Assembly: GCA_023411375.1 (NCBI GenBank)
Contig: JAEYOW010000016.1
Location: forward strand, 147,386 to 211,385
Origin: Bacillota bacterium
GTDB taxonomy: Bacteria; Bacillota; Clostridia; Christensenellales; Aristaeellaceae
Length of the DNA: 64,000 nucleotides
Reading direction: 5' to 3'
This document shows, piece by piece, positions 50,459-58,969 of the stretch (the first letter of the stretch is position 1; every line of letters begins with the position of its first letter). The notes beneath the pieces were generated by a model that did no database searches, was not told where the DNA came from, and was given only the letters and a program-made list of their open reading frames with translations. The position numbers and the translations under genes are program-made.

Positions 50459-52126
50459 TTAAACGCTGATATCCTGGCTGCCGGTAAGCTTGAAAAACAG
50501 CAACAGCGATACCACGGACGTAAGCGTAAGCACGGTTGAATAAGCGGCGGCGTTGCCAAAGCTGGAGCGGATAACCTCTGTATAGATGGCTACGGTTAGC
50601 GTCATGGTGCGGCTGGTATACAGGATGATGGAGGAGCTCAGCTCGCTGATAACCGTTACCCAGCTCATAATCGCACCGGCCATAACGCCCGGCAGCATCA
50701 TCGGCACGGTAATCTGGAGAAATGACCGCGCCTCGGAAGCGCCAAGGCTGATGGCCGCTTCCTCCATGCTGGGTGAAATCTGCCCGATGATGGCTGTGCT
50801 GGAGCGAATGGTGTAGGGGAGACGGCGCACGCACAGCGATATGATGAGGATAAACGCCGTACCGCTGAGCAATAGCGGAGGGGAGTTGAATGCGTACAGG
50901 AACGATATGCCCAGCACGGAGCCGGGAATCACGTAGGGCAGCATTGTCAGCGTATCGACGGTGGACGTGAGCGCGCTGCGCTTGCGTACCGCCAGATAGG
51001 CGATCAGCGTGCCCAGCAACACCACCAGGATGATGGCGGCCACGCCGTAGACGTAGGTATTGAGAATGGCGGTGTTGTTCTTGGTCAGCAGCGTGTTTTT
51101 GAAATTGTCCAGGGTCAGCCGGCCGGTAAACACCTGCCCGCCGCTTACCTCCATAAACGAGGTCGCCACCACCGTCAGCTGCGGCAAAACGGCCAGAAGC
51201 ACCACGCCGTACACAAACAGGTGCCTTATTACATTGCCCGGGCCACGCCGCTTTACGGGCTGCATGGGCTTTAGCGCTGTCATGGAATAGGTGGTTTTGC
51301 GCGCGACCCAGCGCTGGACAAAGAAGAATATCAGGGTGATTGTCATGATGATGATGCACAGCGCCGCCGCGAAGTTATCGTCGTTCATCACTTCGCCCAT
51401 GAACTGGCTGTACAGAACTACCGGAAAGGTGCGGTAACCCTCGCCGATCAGCATGGGCGTGCCAAAGTCCGAGAATACGCGCATGAATACCAGCAGCGCG
51501 CTGGCCAGCATGGTAGGCAGTATCAGAGGCAGAATCACGCGCGTGACACGTTGGAACGTCGAGCTTCCCAGGCTTTCCGCCGCCTCGTTTAGCGAGTTGT
51601 CCAGGTTTTTCAGCGCGCCCGAAACATACATGTATACCAGCGGAAAGGATTGAAGCGAAAAGACCAGCACAATGCCCGCAAAGCCGTAAATGCCGCCGAA
51701 CTCCATGTGAAACAGGCGGTTGATCGCCTGGGTGATGAAACCGTTGCGGCCCAGAAGCTGAATCCACGCATACGCGCCGATGAAGGGAGGGGATAGATAG
51801 GAGATAACGATAAGGATGTTAAGCCATTTGCTGCCCCGGATGCGCGTGCTGCGGGTAATATACGCCAGGCTCAGCCCCAGCGCGGAGGCAACCAGAGTGG
51901 AGCAGACGGTTACTTTAAACGAATTGAGGATGGTGTTTGTATAATATTTTCGGCTGAAAAATTTCGTAAAGTATTCCAGCGTCAGATTCCCGCTGGCAGG
52001 GTCCAGAACGCTTCTGTACAGGACGAGTGAAAGCGGAAATACGACGAAAACCAGAAAGATTGCCAAAATCACGAGCGTCATCAGCAGCCATAGACGCGAC
52101 GGACCCTGCCCTGTCTTTGCGCGCAT
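50459..52126 (-). CDS. Iron(III)-type ABC transporter permease, fused double permease (FbpB-like)
   Basis: A 555-residue permease made of two tandem halves of about six membrane helices each, as in FbpB/AfuB and ThiP. Each half carries an EAA loop: NSLNEAAESLGSSTFQRVTR near residue 177 and PSMEEAAISLGASEARSFLQ near residue 449. The start lies 2 nt before the end of the ATPase gene region. Substrate may be ferric iron, as for FbpABC, but related systems carry thiamine, phosphonates or sugar phosphates. The two-component pair immediately downstream suggests the ligand is also sensed outside the cell. Confidence 0.88.
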   Translation of the reverse strand: MRAKTGQGPSRLWLLMTLVILAIFLVFVVFPLSLVLYRSVLDPASGNLTLEYFTKFFSRKYYTNTILNSFKVTVCSTLVASALGLSLAYITRSTRIRGSKWLNILIVISYLSPPFIGAYAWIQLLGRNGFITQAINRLFHMEFGGIYGFAGIVLVFSLQSFPLVYMYVSGALKNLDNSLNEAAESLGSSTFQRVTRVILPLILPTMLASALLVFMRVFSDFGTPMLIGEGYRTFPVVLYSQFMGEVMNDDNFAAALCIIIMTITLIFFFVQRWVARKTTYSMTALKPMQPVKRRGPGNVIRHLFVYGVVLLAVLPQLTVVATSFMEVSGGQVFTGRLTLDNFKNTLLTKNNTAILNTYVYGVAAIILVVLLGTLIAYLAVRKRSALTSTVDTLTMLPYVIPGSVLGISFLYAFNSPPLLLSGTAFILIISLCVRRLPYTIRSSTAIIGQISPSMEEAAISLGASEARSFLQITVPMMLPGVMAGAIMSWVTVISELSSSIILYTSRTMTLTVAIYTEVIRSSFGNAAAYSTVLTLTSVVSLLLFFKLTGSQDISV

Positions 52127-52128
52127 GC

Positions 52129-53226
52129 TCAGCCCTCCTCCCGGATTACGGTGCGCTCGGTTTCAGCGTCAAACAGGTTGCACTTTTGCATGTTGGCCCG
52201 TAGCCATACACGGCTGCCGTCCGGCAGAATGTCGCCAAGATCGGAGCTTTGCAACACCTCGATTTCCGAGCCGTCCTCACAGGTGAGAAAATAATGCGTG
52301 GTTACGCCCAGAAAAACGCTGGACCGCACGGTCGCGGGCACGCCTCCGCCGGGTTCTGACTGAATGGAGAAATCCTCGGGGCGCACGGCGGCGAGCAACT
52401 CGGCGGCGTCCGGCACGTCGCCGCGCACATTGTCCGCCTCGGGGCGGTAGCCGCCTCCAAAATCAACGAAGGTCCGCCCGCCTTCGCGCGTTAGCGTTAC
52501 CTTCAGCACGTTGGTCAGGCCGATAAAGCTGGCTACAAAAAGATTGGCCGGGCGTTGATAAATGGTTTTCGGGGAGCCGATCTGCTGAATCACGCCGCCG
52601 CTCAGCACCGCGATGCGGTCGGAAATGGCGAGCGCTTCCTCTTGATCGTGCGTTACATAAACGGTTGTAATCCCAACCTGATGCTGAATGTTTTTGATGG
52701 CGTTTCGCATTTCCACGCGCAGCTTTGCGTCCAGGTTGGACAGCGGCTCATCCATCAGCAGCACGCCGGGACGGATAACAATGGCGCGGGCCAGCGCGAC
52801 GCGCTGTTGCTGGCCGCCGGACAGCTGGGCGGGTTTGCGGTGCTTTAAATTTTCGATTCTAACGGTGCGCAAAATCTCATCCACGCGGCGGACAGCCTCC
52901 GCGCGGGGCGCCCGCCGTGTTTTTAAGCCGTAGGCCACGTTATCCTCCACGGACATATGGGGGAAAATCGCGTAATTCTGAAATACCATGCCCATGTTTC
53001 GCTTGCTGGTGGGAATATTAACGATGGACTTCCCGTCCACCAGAATATCGCCGCCTTCCACGCTGTTAAAGCCAATGATCATGCGCAGCAGCGTTGTTTT
53101 TCCGCAGCCGGACGGCCCCAGCAGCGTAAAGAATTCGCCGGGCTTTATTTCCAGGGAAAGGCCGTTGATCACGGTCTCCTTTCCGTAGCTTTTAACGACA
53201 TTTTGAATGCTGATGGCAACGCCCAC
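52129..53226 (-). CDS. ABC transporter ATPase, FbpC/PotA type
   Basis: A 365-residue ATPase with Walker A LGPSGCGKTTLLRM, Q-loop MVFQNYAIFPHMSVEDNVA, signature LSGGQQQRVALARAI, Walker B VLLMDEPLSNLDAK and H-loop VTHDQEEALAISDRI, then a C-terminal TOBE-type regulatory domain of about 120 residues. GTG is chosen because AGGAG is 9 nt upstream; an ATG two codons earlier lies only 3 nt from it. It energises the fused permease whose gene follows after 2 nt. Confidence 0.9.
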   Translation of the reverse strand: MGVAISIQNVVKSYGKETVINGLSLEIKPGEFFTLLGPSGCGKTTLLRMIIGFNSVEGGDILVDGKSIVNIPTSKRNMGMVFQNYAIFPHMSVEDNVAYGLKTRRAPRAEAVRRVDEILRTVRIENLKHRKPAQLSGGQQQRVALARAIVIRPGVLLMDEPLSNLDAKLRVEMRNAIKNIQHQVGITTVYVTHDQEEALAISDRIAVLSGGVIQQIGSPKTIYQRPANLFVASFIGLTNVLKVTLTREGGRTFVDFGGGYRPEADNVRGDVPDAAELLAAVRPEDFSIQSEPGGGVPATVRSSVFLGVTTHYFLTCEDGSEIEVLQSSDLGDILPDGSRVWLRANMQKCNLFDAETERTVIREEG

Positions 53227-53252
53227 GTGCATTCACTCCTTTTATCAGTTTT

Positions 53253-53302
53253 GAAAAGAGGGGATGCTCCTATCCGCCGCGCGGGCTTTGAGCATCCCCT
53301 CC
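53253..53302 (-). terminator. Terminator-like hairpin between binding protein and ATPase genes
   Basis: Minus-strand GAGGGGATGCTC and GAGCATCCCCTC form a perfect 12-bp stem with a loop of about 20 nt, followed by TTTTC, 20 nt after the binding-protein stop. Placed inside an operon it probably attenuates the ATPase, permease and two-component genes. Confidence 0.85.
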
Positions 53303-53321
53303 GCATGGGAACGGTAATCCC

Positions 53322-54335
53322 TTATTCCATGGTCATTTCCAGGTGATCGGTAAACATCTTAACGATGGTTGGCTTGTTTTCGGCCACCCACGCCTCGGAA
53401 TAGTTGTCAAACAGCTTGATCTCTTCGGTGGGGGTCATATAGTCGGCAAGCTTTGCGCCCTGGCGCAGGGGACGGACGGTCAGCGTGGAACCCACAAGCG
53501 TCTGGATTTTGTCGGATAGCATGTAGTCCACAAACTTCTTGGCGCTGTCCATATGCTTACAATTTTTGATGATCTGGACGGATTCTCCGGGGAAAATCGC
53601 ACCCTCCACCGGGAACACCACGCGCACCGGCGCGCCGTTAATCGCCTGGGTTACGGCGGGATCCTCCCAGGTGAGCCCGACGACATACTCGCCGCCGGCC
53701 ACGCCCTTATATACCTGGCTGGAGCTGTTGCAAAGCTTTCCGTCCAGGTTAAGCAGGAACTGGTCGATAAACGCCCACGCCTCGTCGGACAACGGATCAT
53801 TGTCCTTGCCCATCGCGTAGAGCATCGCCATCAGGGACTGGAAGGCGGAGGATGAGTTGACGGGATCGCCGAACGCGATTTTACCCTTGAGCTCGGGGTC
53901 AAGCAGAGAGGCAAAACCGGTGATTTTGTTTTCCCCCTCCAGATTGGTGTTGACGATCATGACCGTCGGATCGGCAAAGGCGGGCGAGAAGGAGCCGCTC
54001 TTGTTGCGGAAAGCCTCCTGCATGTTGGAGTCCTCGGTGGAAACATACTGTTCAAACAGATCCGCGGAGGAGGAAAGCATCGTTTCATCCGCAACCCAGA
54101 AGATATCGCCCAGCGGATTGCCCGCCTCCGAGGTGACGCGCTTGAGCAGCTCGCCGGTGCCGCCCGTTACAACCTCAACCTTGATGCCCGTATCCTGTTC
54201 AAAGTTGAGGATGACGGCATTGTTCAGGCTTTCGCTGCGGGAGGTGTAGACCACAAGCGTTTCCTCCTGGGCCAGAGCCGCCGTGCAGCCAAGCATAAGC
54301 GCCATAGCCAATCCAATTGCCAACAGTTTCTTCAT
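53322..54335 (-). CDS. Iron(III)-type ABC transporter solute-binding protein (FbpA-like)
   Basis: A 337-residue secreted binding protein of the FbpA/AfuA class. The signal peptide MKKLLAIGLAMALMLGCTAA then LAQEE could be cut by type-I peptidase; the LGC within it is a poor lipobox. Class features are TLVVYTSRSESLNNAVILNF, VEVVTGGTGELLKRVTSEAG, GDIFWVADETML and GLTWEDPAVTQA. FbpA-type proteins usually hold ferric iron with paired tyrosines, which could not be confirmed here. The ATG used is favoured over a TTG that abuts the SD. It is the first gene of a five-gene unit with ATPase, permease, kinase and regulator. Confidence 0.88.
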   Translation of the reverse strand: MKKLLAIGLAMALMLGCTAALAQEETLVVYTSRSESLNNAVILNFEQDTGIKVEVVTGGTGELLKRVTSEAGNPLGDIFWVADETMLSSSADLFEQYVSTEDSNMQEAFRNKSGSFSPAFADPTVMIVNTNLEGENKITGFASLLDPELKGKIAFGDPVNSSSAFQSLMAMLYAMGKDNDPLSDEAWAFIDQFLLNLDGKLCNSSSQVYKGVAGGEYVVGLTWEDPAVTQAINGAPVRVVFPVEGAIFPGESVQIIKNCKHMDSAKKFVDYMLSDKIQTLVGSTLTVRPLRQGAKLADYMTPTEEIKLFDNYSEAWVAENKPTIVKMFTDHLEMTME

Positions 54336-54485
54336 GAAAATCAAATCCCCCTTTTCAGTTTTTTGGAGCTGTTCCGCTCGTTGTTTCTATTGTAAATTAA
54401 ATAGCCAAAAAGTCTATCCGACAATTGCAAAAGAAAAGGTGGAAAATATGAAACGATCCGAAGTAAAAAACATTGAGCGAAAGAC

Positions 54486-54513
54486 TTGACAAAAACCGGG
54501 GATTCGCTATAAT
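54486..54513 (+). promoter_or_regulatory. Promoter of rplJ-rplL
   Basis: TTGACA, 16-nt spacer, TATAAT, both boxes perfect, about 10 nt before the L10 leader. Confidence 0.85.
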
Positions 54514-54521
54514 AACAATTG

Positions 54522-54665
54522 ATTCTTTGGAAACCTATGCCGTAGACAGCGGGTTGGGGCGAAATTGCGCCCTGATAATGAGCGAAAGCTTCCCCGCCGA
54601 GGTGTAAGGCGGGAGAAATCCCGATGCGACATGTTCGCCCTTGCGCCTGCAAGGGTTTTCTTTTT
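54522..54665 (+). promoter_or_regulatory. Ribosomal protein L10 leader
   Basis: The leader contains the conserved L10-leader core (GGAAACCTATGCCGTAGACA and CCGCCGAGGTGTAAGGCGGG) known from Firmicutes. It binds L10 or the L10(L12)4 complex and represses rplJL when the protein is in excess. It ends in an intrinsic terminator: CCCTTGC pairs with GCAAGGG (54638-54655) followed by TTTTCTTTTT, which acts as the attenuator. Confidence 0.88.
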
Positions 54666-54703
54666 GGAATCGAGCAGATTTTCAAAAAGGAGGTGCAACC
54701 CCA

Positions 54704-55216
54704 ATGAGCAAGAATCTCGAGCTGAAAAAGCAGGTCGTCAGCGACATCGTGAAGAAGTTTCAGGATGCGCAGAGCGTGATCATCGTTAAGTACAGCGGAT
54801 TGACCGTGGAGCAGGCGACCAACCTGCGCGCCCAATTCCGCGCCAACGGCGTTGAATACTGCGTGCTGAAGAACACGCTGGTACGCCGCGCGCTGGCAGA
54901 GCTTAACATTGAGGGCCTGGACGAGGTGCTCAACGGTCCTTCCGCTTTTGCCTTTGGCATGAGCGATCCCGTAAGCCCCGCCAAGATCGTCAGTGAATTC
55001 ATCACGAAGTCCAAGAGCGAGGCCATCAGTATCAAGGCCGGCCTGCTTGGCACGGAGCTGATGAGCGATGCGCAGATCAAGGCGCTGGCCGAAATGCCCA
55101 GCCGCGAAGTGCTTCTGTCCCGCCTGGTTGGCAGCCTGCAGAGCAGCATCGCGAGCTTTGTGCGCGTTCTGGACGCGATTGCGAAAAAGGATGCCGAGGC
55201 CGCTCCCGAAGCCTGA
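54704..55216 (+). CDS. rplJ: 50S ribosomal protein L10
   Basis: A 170-residue ribosomal protein L10, which anchors L7/L12 dimers on the ribosome stalk. The N terminus SKNLELKKQVVSDIVKKFQD and VIIVKYSGLTVEQATNLRAQ are characteristic, as is PSREVLLSRLVGSLQSSIAS near the C-terminal helix that binds L7/L12. A strong AAAAAGGAGGTG precedes the ATG. It is regulated by its own leader upstream. Confidence 0.97.
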   Translation: MSKNLELKKQVVSDIVKKFQDAQSVIIVKYSGLTVEQATNLRAQFRANGVEYCVLKNTLVRRALAELNIEGLDEVLNGPSAFAFGMSDPVSPAKIVSEFITKSKSEAISIKAGLLGTELMSDAQIKALAEMPSREVLLSRLVGSLQSSIASFVRVLDAIAKKDAEAAPEA

Positions 55217-55277
55217 TTGGCTTCCCACCCTTTTCCCAACCTGATGTAAATGACAGAATGAATTGGAGGTTATCCAC

Positions 55278-55649
55278 ATGACTCACGAGGAATTTATTGC
55301 CGAGATTGAGAAGTTGACCGTGCTGGAGCTCAACGACCTGGTGAAGGCCCTGGAAGAGAAGTTCGGCGTTTCCGCCGCCGCCGCCGTTGTGGCCGTGCCC
55401 GGCGCTGCCGCCGCCGCTGGCGCCGCCGAGGAAGAGAAGACCGAGTTCGACGCTATCCTGAAGGATGCCGGCGCCGAGAAGATCAAGGTCATCAAGGTTA
55501 TCCGCGAGTTGACCGGCCTGGGCCTGAAGGAAGCGAAGGAATTCGTGGAATCCGCTCCCAAGACCGTCAAGGAAGGCGCTTCCAAGGAAGAGTGCGAGAA
55601 GATCAAGGAGAAGCTGGCCGAGGTCGGCGCCACCGTCGAGATCAAGTAA
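55278..55649 (+). CDS. rplL: 50S ribosomal protein L7/L12
   Basis: A 123-residue L7/L12 stalk protein with the standard layout: N-terminal dimerisation helix (EEFIAEIEKLTVLELNDLVK), an Ala-rich hinge and the C-terminal globular domain ending GLGLKEAKEFVESAPKTVKE and GATVEIK. It recruits translation GTPases. GGAGG lies 8 nt before the ATG. It is co-transcribed with rplJ and closed by a strong terminator. rplK, rplA and rpoBC, often near these genes, are not here, so this pair stands apart. Confidence 0.97.
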   Translation: MTHEEFIAEIEKLTVLELNDLVKALEEKFGVSAAAAVVAVPGAAAAAGAAEEEKTEFDAILKDAGAEKIKVIKVIRELTGLGLKEAKEFVESAPKTVKEGASKEECEKIKEKLAEVGATVEIK

Positions 55650-55673
55650 GCGCTTTTTCAGTCGAATGCATGG

Positions 55674-55710
55674 AAAACCCTGGCCCATTGCCGGCCGGGG
55701 TTTTCTTTGT
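55674..55710 (+). terminator. Terminator of rplJ-rplL
   Basis: AAAACCCTGGC and GCCGGGGTTTT form an 11-bp stem (one G-U pair) with a 9-nt loop, followed by a U-rich tail TTTTCTTTG. Confidence 0.9.
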
Positions 55711-55755
55711 TTGGGAGGCGCGCGTGAAAATCTTGCAACAAGTTCGCCATGGGTC

Positions 55756-55784
55756 TTGACTTTCCAGCAAAGACCAGATATAAT
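55756..55784 (+). promoter_or_regulatory. Promoter of the FtsX-type permease gene
   Basis: TTGACT, 17-nt spacer, TATAAT. The start codon is 154 nt downstream, leaving a long AT-rich leader in which no recognised element was seen. Confidence 0.75.
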
Positions 55785-55938
55785 CAAATTGTAAAAACAT
55801 ATTTTGAATTTTGTTTTTAGCTTTTTGGAGGGCTTTATTTTTTACCCATTGTGAAAACGAGTTCGAAATAATGTTTTTAAGCCTGTCCATTCCGCGCCCC
55901 GTCCGTTGCGGAGGGACGGCATATCTGGAGGATATCTC

Positions 55939-58248
55939 ATGAGAAAAAACATATTGCGGAAAAAGCTGATCCGGGATATGCGCCACGGGGCGATGCAGTT
56001 CTTTTCCATTGTTCTTCTGTGCTCGTTGGGCACACTTCTGTTTGCGGGGCTGGATGGCACCGCGCGCATGGCGCAGCAGACGATCGACGTTTACTTTGAG
56101 CAAAACAGCCTGGCGGATTTCTGGGTGTCGCTGCCCAGCGCGGACCGTTCGGCGCTGGAGCGTGTCCGGCAATTGCCCGGTGTGGGGGATGTGTGCGCCA
56201 GGGCGAGTATGGACATGGAAAGCACGCTCCCCGGCGAGCCGACGCTTAATGTGACGGCCTACGACGGCGCTATGACCATAAACGTCCCTATTGTACGGGT
56301 CGGTACGGCGCTGCAGCCGACAGACGTGCGCGGATGCCTGATTCAGGCGGGGTTTGCGGATGCGCATGGTCTTGGCGTCGATAGCCGGGTGGGTGTGAAA
56401 TATGGTGGAGACGAGTATACCTTTGTGGTGCGGGGCATTATATACAGCCCAGAGTACGTCTGCGTGACGGACGGCTTGTCCCCTAACCCCGAAACATACG
56501 GCTATGTGCTCATCAACGCCCGAGCCATGGAAAGCCTGCCTCTGAGCCAAATCGTTGTTTGCGTCGCGCCGGGCGCGAACGCGGACGATGTGGAGCGCGC
56601 CATTGAAAAACAGTTGCCGGAAGCGCTTGTGGTCACGCGCGCCGTTCACCAGAGCACGGCGAACGCTCAAAACAACGCGGATATCTTCAGCGGTTTAACG
56701 CTTGTATTCCCGCTCTTGGCCTACGCGGTCGCCGCGCTGATCGTCATGACCACGCTAACGCGTATGATCGATAACCAGCGCATGCAGATTGGTACGCTCA
56801 GAGCGCTGGGTTTTTCCGCGTACAGTATCAAAATGCACTACCTTTCCTACGCCATTTGGCCCTCACTTGCCGGATCCGTGCTGGGGGTGCTGGTGGGGCA
56901 CTGGACGTTGCCGTCGCTCATCTGGTCGCTGCTGATTGGTCAAAATGAATATCCCTACCGGCTGGAACCGCCCATTTCAGTCCCTGCCTGGGGAATGGTT
57001 GCCTTAACCGTACTCATGAGCGTATCGATCTGCCTGCTTACCTACCGCAAGAGCGCGAGGGAAACCACGGCCGAGCTGTTGCGTCCAAAGCCTCCCAGAG
57101 CCGGTAAGCGCATTTTGTTGGAACGCATCACTCCGATTTGGAAGCGGTTTGACTTTAACGCAAAAATGGTCGTGCGCAACCTGATGCGCAACAGAATGCG
57201 CACCGTTATGTCCTTTGTGGGCATTCTGTGCTGTAACGCGCTGATCATCGCCTCGCTGGGGCTTCAGGATTCCATTGACGTTATGGCGCATAACCAGTAT
57301 ACCAAGGCGCTTGCGTATGACGTCCGCGCGAACCTGATTCAGGAACGGGCTGGAGAGGCAGAGGCATACCGCAGCCGGCTGGACGCGGGGAGCGTGGAAT
57401 GCATTATGGAGCAGTCCGCCAGCATCAGGGCAGGGCAACGCAGCCGCGCCACGCTGATCACCGTCGTCGAAGATCATCAGCAGATGCTGCGCCTAGGCCG
57501 AAACGAGACCTATATTCCTATTGTGTCAGGCGGCGCGGCCGTCACCGTCAAGCTGGCTAAGGTCCTGGGTGTAACGCTTGGCGATACGGTGGAGCTTTGG
57601 CTTCCGGGCGATGACGAGCCGATAAGCATTGCTGTGGCGCAGCTGGTATATAACAATGTTTCACAAGGCGTTTATCTGACGCGCTCCACCTGGGATGGGC
57701 TGCGAAAAGGCGCGTTTATGCCGACGGCGATTCAGCTTGTCGCGCCGACGGAGGTCTGCCTTGAGCAGCTGGACGCCATGGACGAGGTGGACAGCATCAA
57801 ATGGCCGGCGGATCAGATCAACGAACTGCTACGCACAATGGATATGCTCGCTTCCATTTTTGTACTTCTGACCCTGATCGCGCTGGCGCTCGCGTTCGTT
57901 ATCTGCTACAATATGGGCCTTATGAATTTTGCCGAGCGCACACGGGAATACGCGACTCTCAAGGTGCTTGGTTATCATCAGCGTGAGATACGCAGGCTGA
58001 TCCTGCGCGAAAACAACATCATTACCGTGCTTGGCGTCGCGCTCGGCGTTGCGCCGGGCATCGGGCTCACGGGCCTGGTTTTGCGCGTGTGCGAATCGGA
58101 ATCCACGCTTTATCCAAGCTATACGTCGGCGCAGTCGGTGCTGATCGCCTGCGTCGTTACCTACCTGTTCTCCCTTTTGATACAGTTTGCCCTTACGCGC
58201 AAGGTGCGCGGGATTGTTATGGTGGAAGCGCTAAAGTCCGTTGAATGA
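55939..58248 (+). CDS. FtsX-type ABC permease (MacB/LolC-like), orphan
   Basis: A 769-residue permease with an N-terminal membrane helix (MQFFSIVLLCSLGTLLFAGL near residue 20), a large extracellular domain, and two FtsX regions with three further helices each (LVFPLLAYAVAALIVMTTLT near residue 265; MLASIFVLLTLIALALAFVI near residue 636). Such permeases work with a MacB/LolD-class ATPase in export of peptides or lipids or in stress sensing. No ATPase gene lies on either side, which is unusual. GGAGG precedes the ATG. A TetR-type regulator follows after 66 nt and probably controls it. Confidence 0.85.
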   Translation: MRKNILRKKLIRDMRHGAMQFFSIVLLCSLGTLLFAGLDGTARMAQQTIDVYFEQNSLADFWVSLPSADRSALERVRQLPGVGDVCARASMDMESTLPGEPTLNVTAYDGAMTINVPIVRVGTALQPTDVRGCLIQAGFADAHGLGVDSRVGVKYGGDEYTFVVRGIIYSPEYVCVTDGLSPNPETYGYVLINARAMESLPLSQIVVCVAPGANADDVERAIEKQLPEALVVTRAVHQSTANAQNNADIFSGLTLVFPLLAYAVAALIVMTTLTRMIDNQRMQIGTLRALGFSAYSIKMHYLSYAIWPSLAGSVLGVLVGHWTLPSLIWSLLIGQNEYPYRLEPPISVPAWGMVALTVLMSVSICLLTYRKSARETTAELLRPKPPRAGKRILLERITPIWKRFDFNAKMVVRNLMRNRMRTVMSFVGILCCNALIIASLGLQDSIDVMAHNQYTKALAYDVRANLIQERAGEAEAYRSRLDAGSVECIMEQSASIRAGQRSRATLITVVEDHQQMLRLGRNETYIPIVSGGAAVTVKLAKVLGVTLGDTVELWLPGDDEPISIAVAQLVYNNVSQGVYLTRSTWDGLRKGAFMPTAIQLVAPTEVCLEQLDAMDEVDSIKWPADQINELLRTMDMLASIFVLLTLIALALAFVICYNMGLMNFAERTREYATLKVLGYHQREIRRLILRENNIITVLGVALGVAPGIGLTGLVLRVCESESTLYPSYTSAQSVLIACVVTYLFSLLIQFALTRKVRGIVMVEALKSVE

Positions 58249-58260
58249 CAAATGTGACGT

Positions 58261-58289
58261 TTGCAATCGGAATGGAGATTTGTTACAAT
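58261..58289 (+). promoter_or_regulatory. Promoter of the TetR-family gene with possible operator
   Basis: TTGCAA, 17-nt spacer, TACAAT, 25 nt before the ATG. An imperfect inverted repeat, CAAATG-TGA-CGTTTG, ends at the -35 box and could be an autoregulatory site. Confidence 0.6.
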
Positions 58290-58314
58290 TGTTGATGGTG
58301 AGGAGGGATATTCA

Positions 58315-58896
58315 ATGCCGCAGGCTTTTACAACGGAACAGATGGAAAAAATCCGCGCGCGGCTGTTTGAAAGCGCGTGCCGGCACGCCGTGGAGCCGGG
58401 TCTGAAAAAAACATCGCTGGACGCGCTAACCGCCGACGCTGGAATTTCCAAATCAACCTTCTACAAATTCTACGAAAGCAAGGAGCTCCTGTTTCAGGAG
58501 GTGGCCGACTACTGGGAAGGGCTGATCATCTCCGAAACCGAGCGCGTGCTGCATGAAACTACGGGCAAAAGCAGCAAGGAGCGCGCCGCCGCGGCTGTGA
58601 ACGCTGCTTTCAACCGCCTGGCCGAGCTTAACGCCATGCGTTTTTTGCGGGAGGATCTTCCTCTGCTTACGGACTTCTTTTCCAAGGAAGCACTCAAGCA
58701 TTACAGAAGCATGTCGCTTTGTATCTTCGAAACGTTAAAGCGCGAGCAGATTCAGTTTACCGTTTCGGAGGAAATCATTTGTTCGGTCATCCACATTCTG
58801 TACCTGTGCGTACAGAATGTGCGGGAATTGGGGGACAGCTTTGCCGACGCGCTGCGCGAGCTGGTGCTCAGCGCGTGTGAAAAAATGGTGGCTTAA
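58315..58896 (+). CDS. TetR/AcrR-family transcriptional regulator
   Basis: A 193-residue repressor with an N-terminal TetR helix-turn-helix: KTSLDALTADAGISKSTFYK then FYESKELLFQEVADYW, about residues 28-65. The all-helical ligand domain fills the rest and is too variable to suggest a ligand. The ATG used has GAGGAGGG 6 to 8 nt upstream. It has its own promoter just after the FtsX-type permease gene and is followed by a shared terminator. It probably regulates itself and the permease. Confidence 0.9.
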   Translation: MPQAFTTEQMEKIRARLFESACRHAVEPGLKKTSLDALTADAGISKSTFYKFYESKELLFQEVADYWEGLIISETERVLHETTGKSSKERAAAAVNAAFNRLAELNAMRFLREDLPLLTDFFSKEALKHYRSMSLCIFETLKREQIQFTVSEEIICSVIHILYLCVQNVRELGDSFADALRELVLSACEKMVA

Positions 58897-58910
58897 GCAA
58901 AAATTTAATA

Positions 58911-58953
58911 TAAAAGAAGCCGTCGCGGCGTGGCATGCGGCGGCTTCCTTTTA
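58911..58953. terminator. Bidirectional terminator between tetR-type and nfnB genes
   Basis: GAAGCCGTCGC and GCGGCGGCTTC form an 11-bp stem (one G-U pair) with a 10-nt loop. CTTTT follows on the plus strand and TTTTATATT on the minus strand, so it serves both convergent units. Confidence 0.87.
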
Positions 58954-58969
58954 TATTGTAATCGACGGC

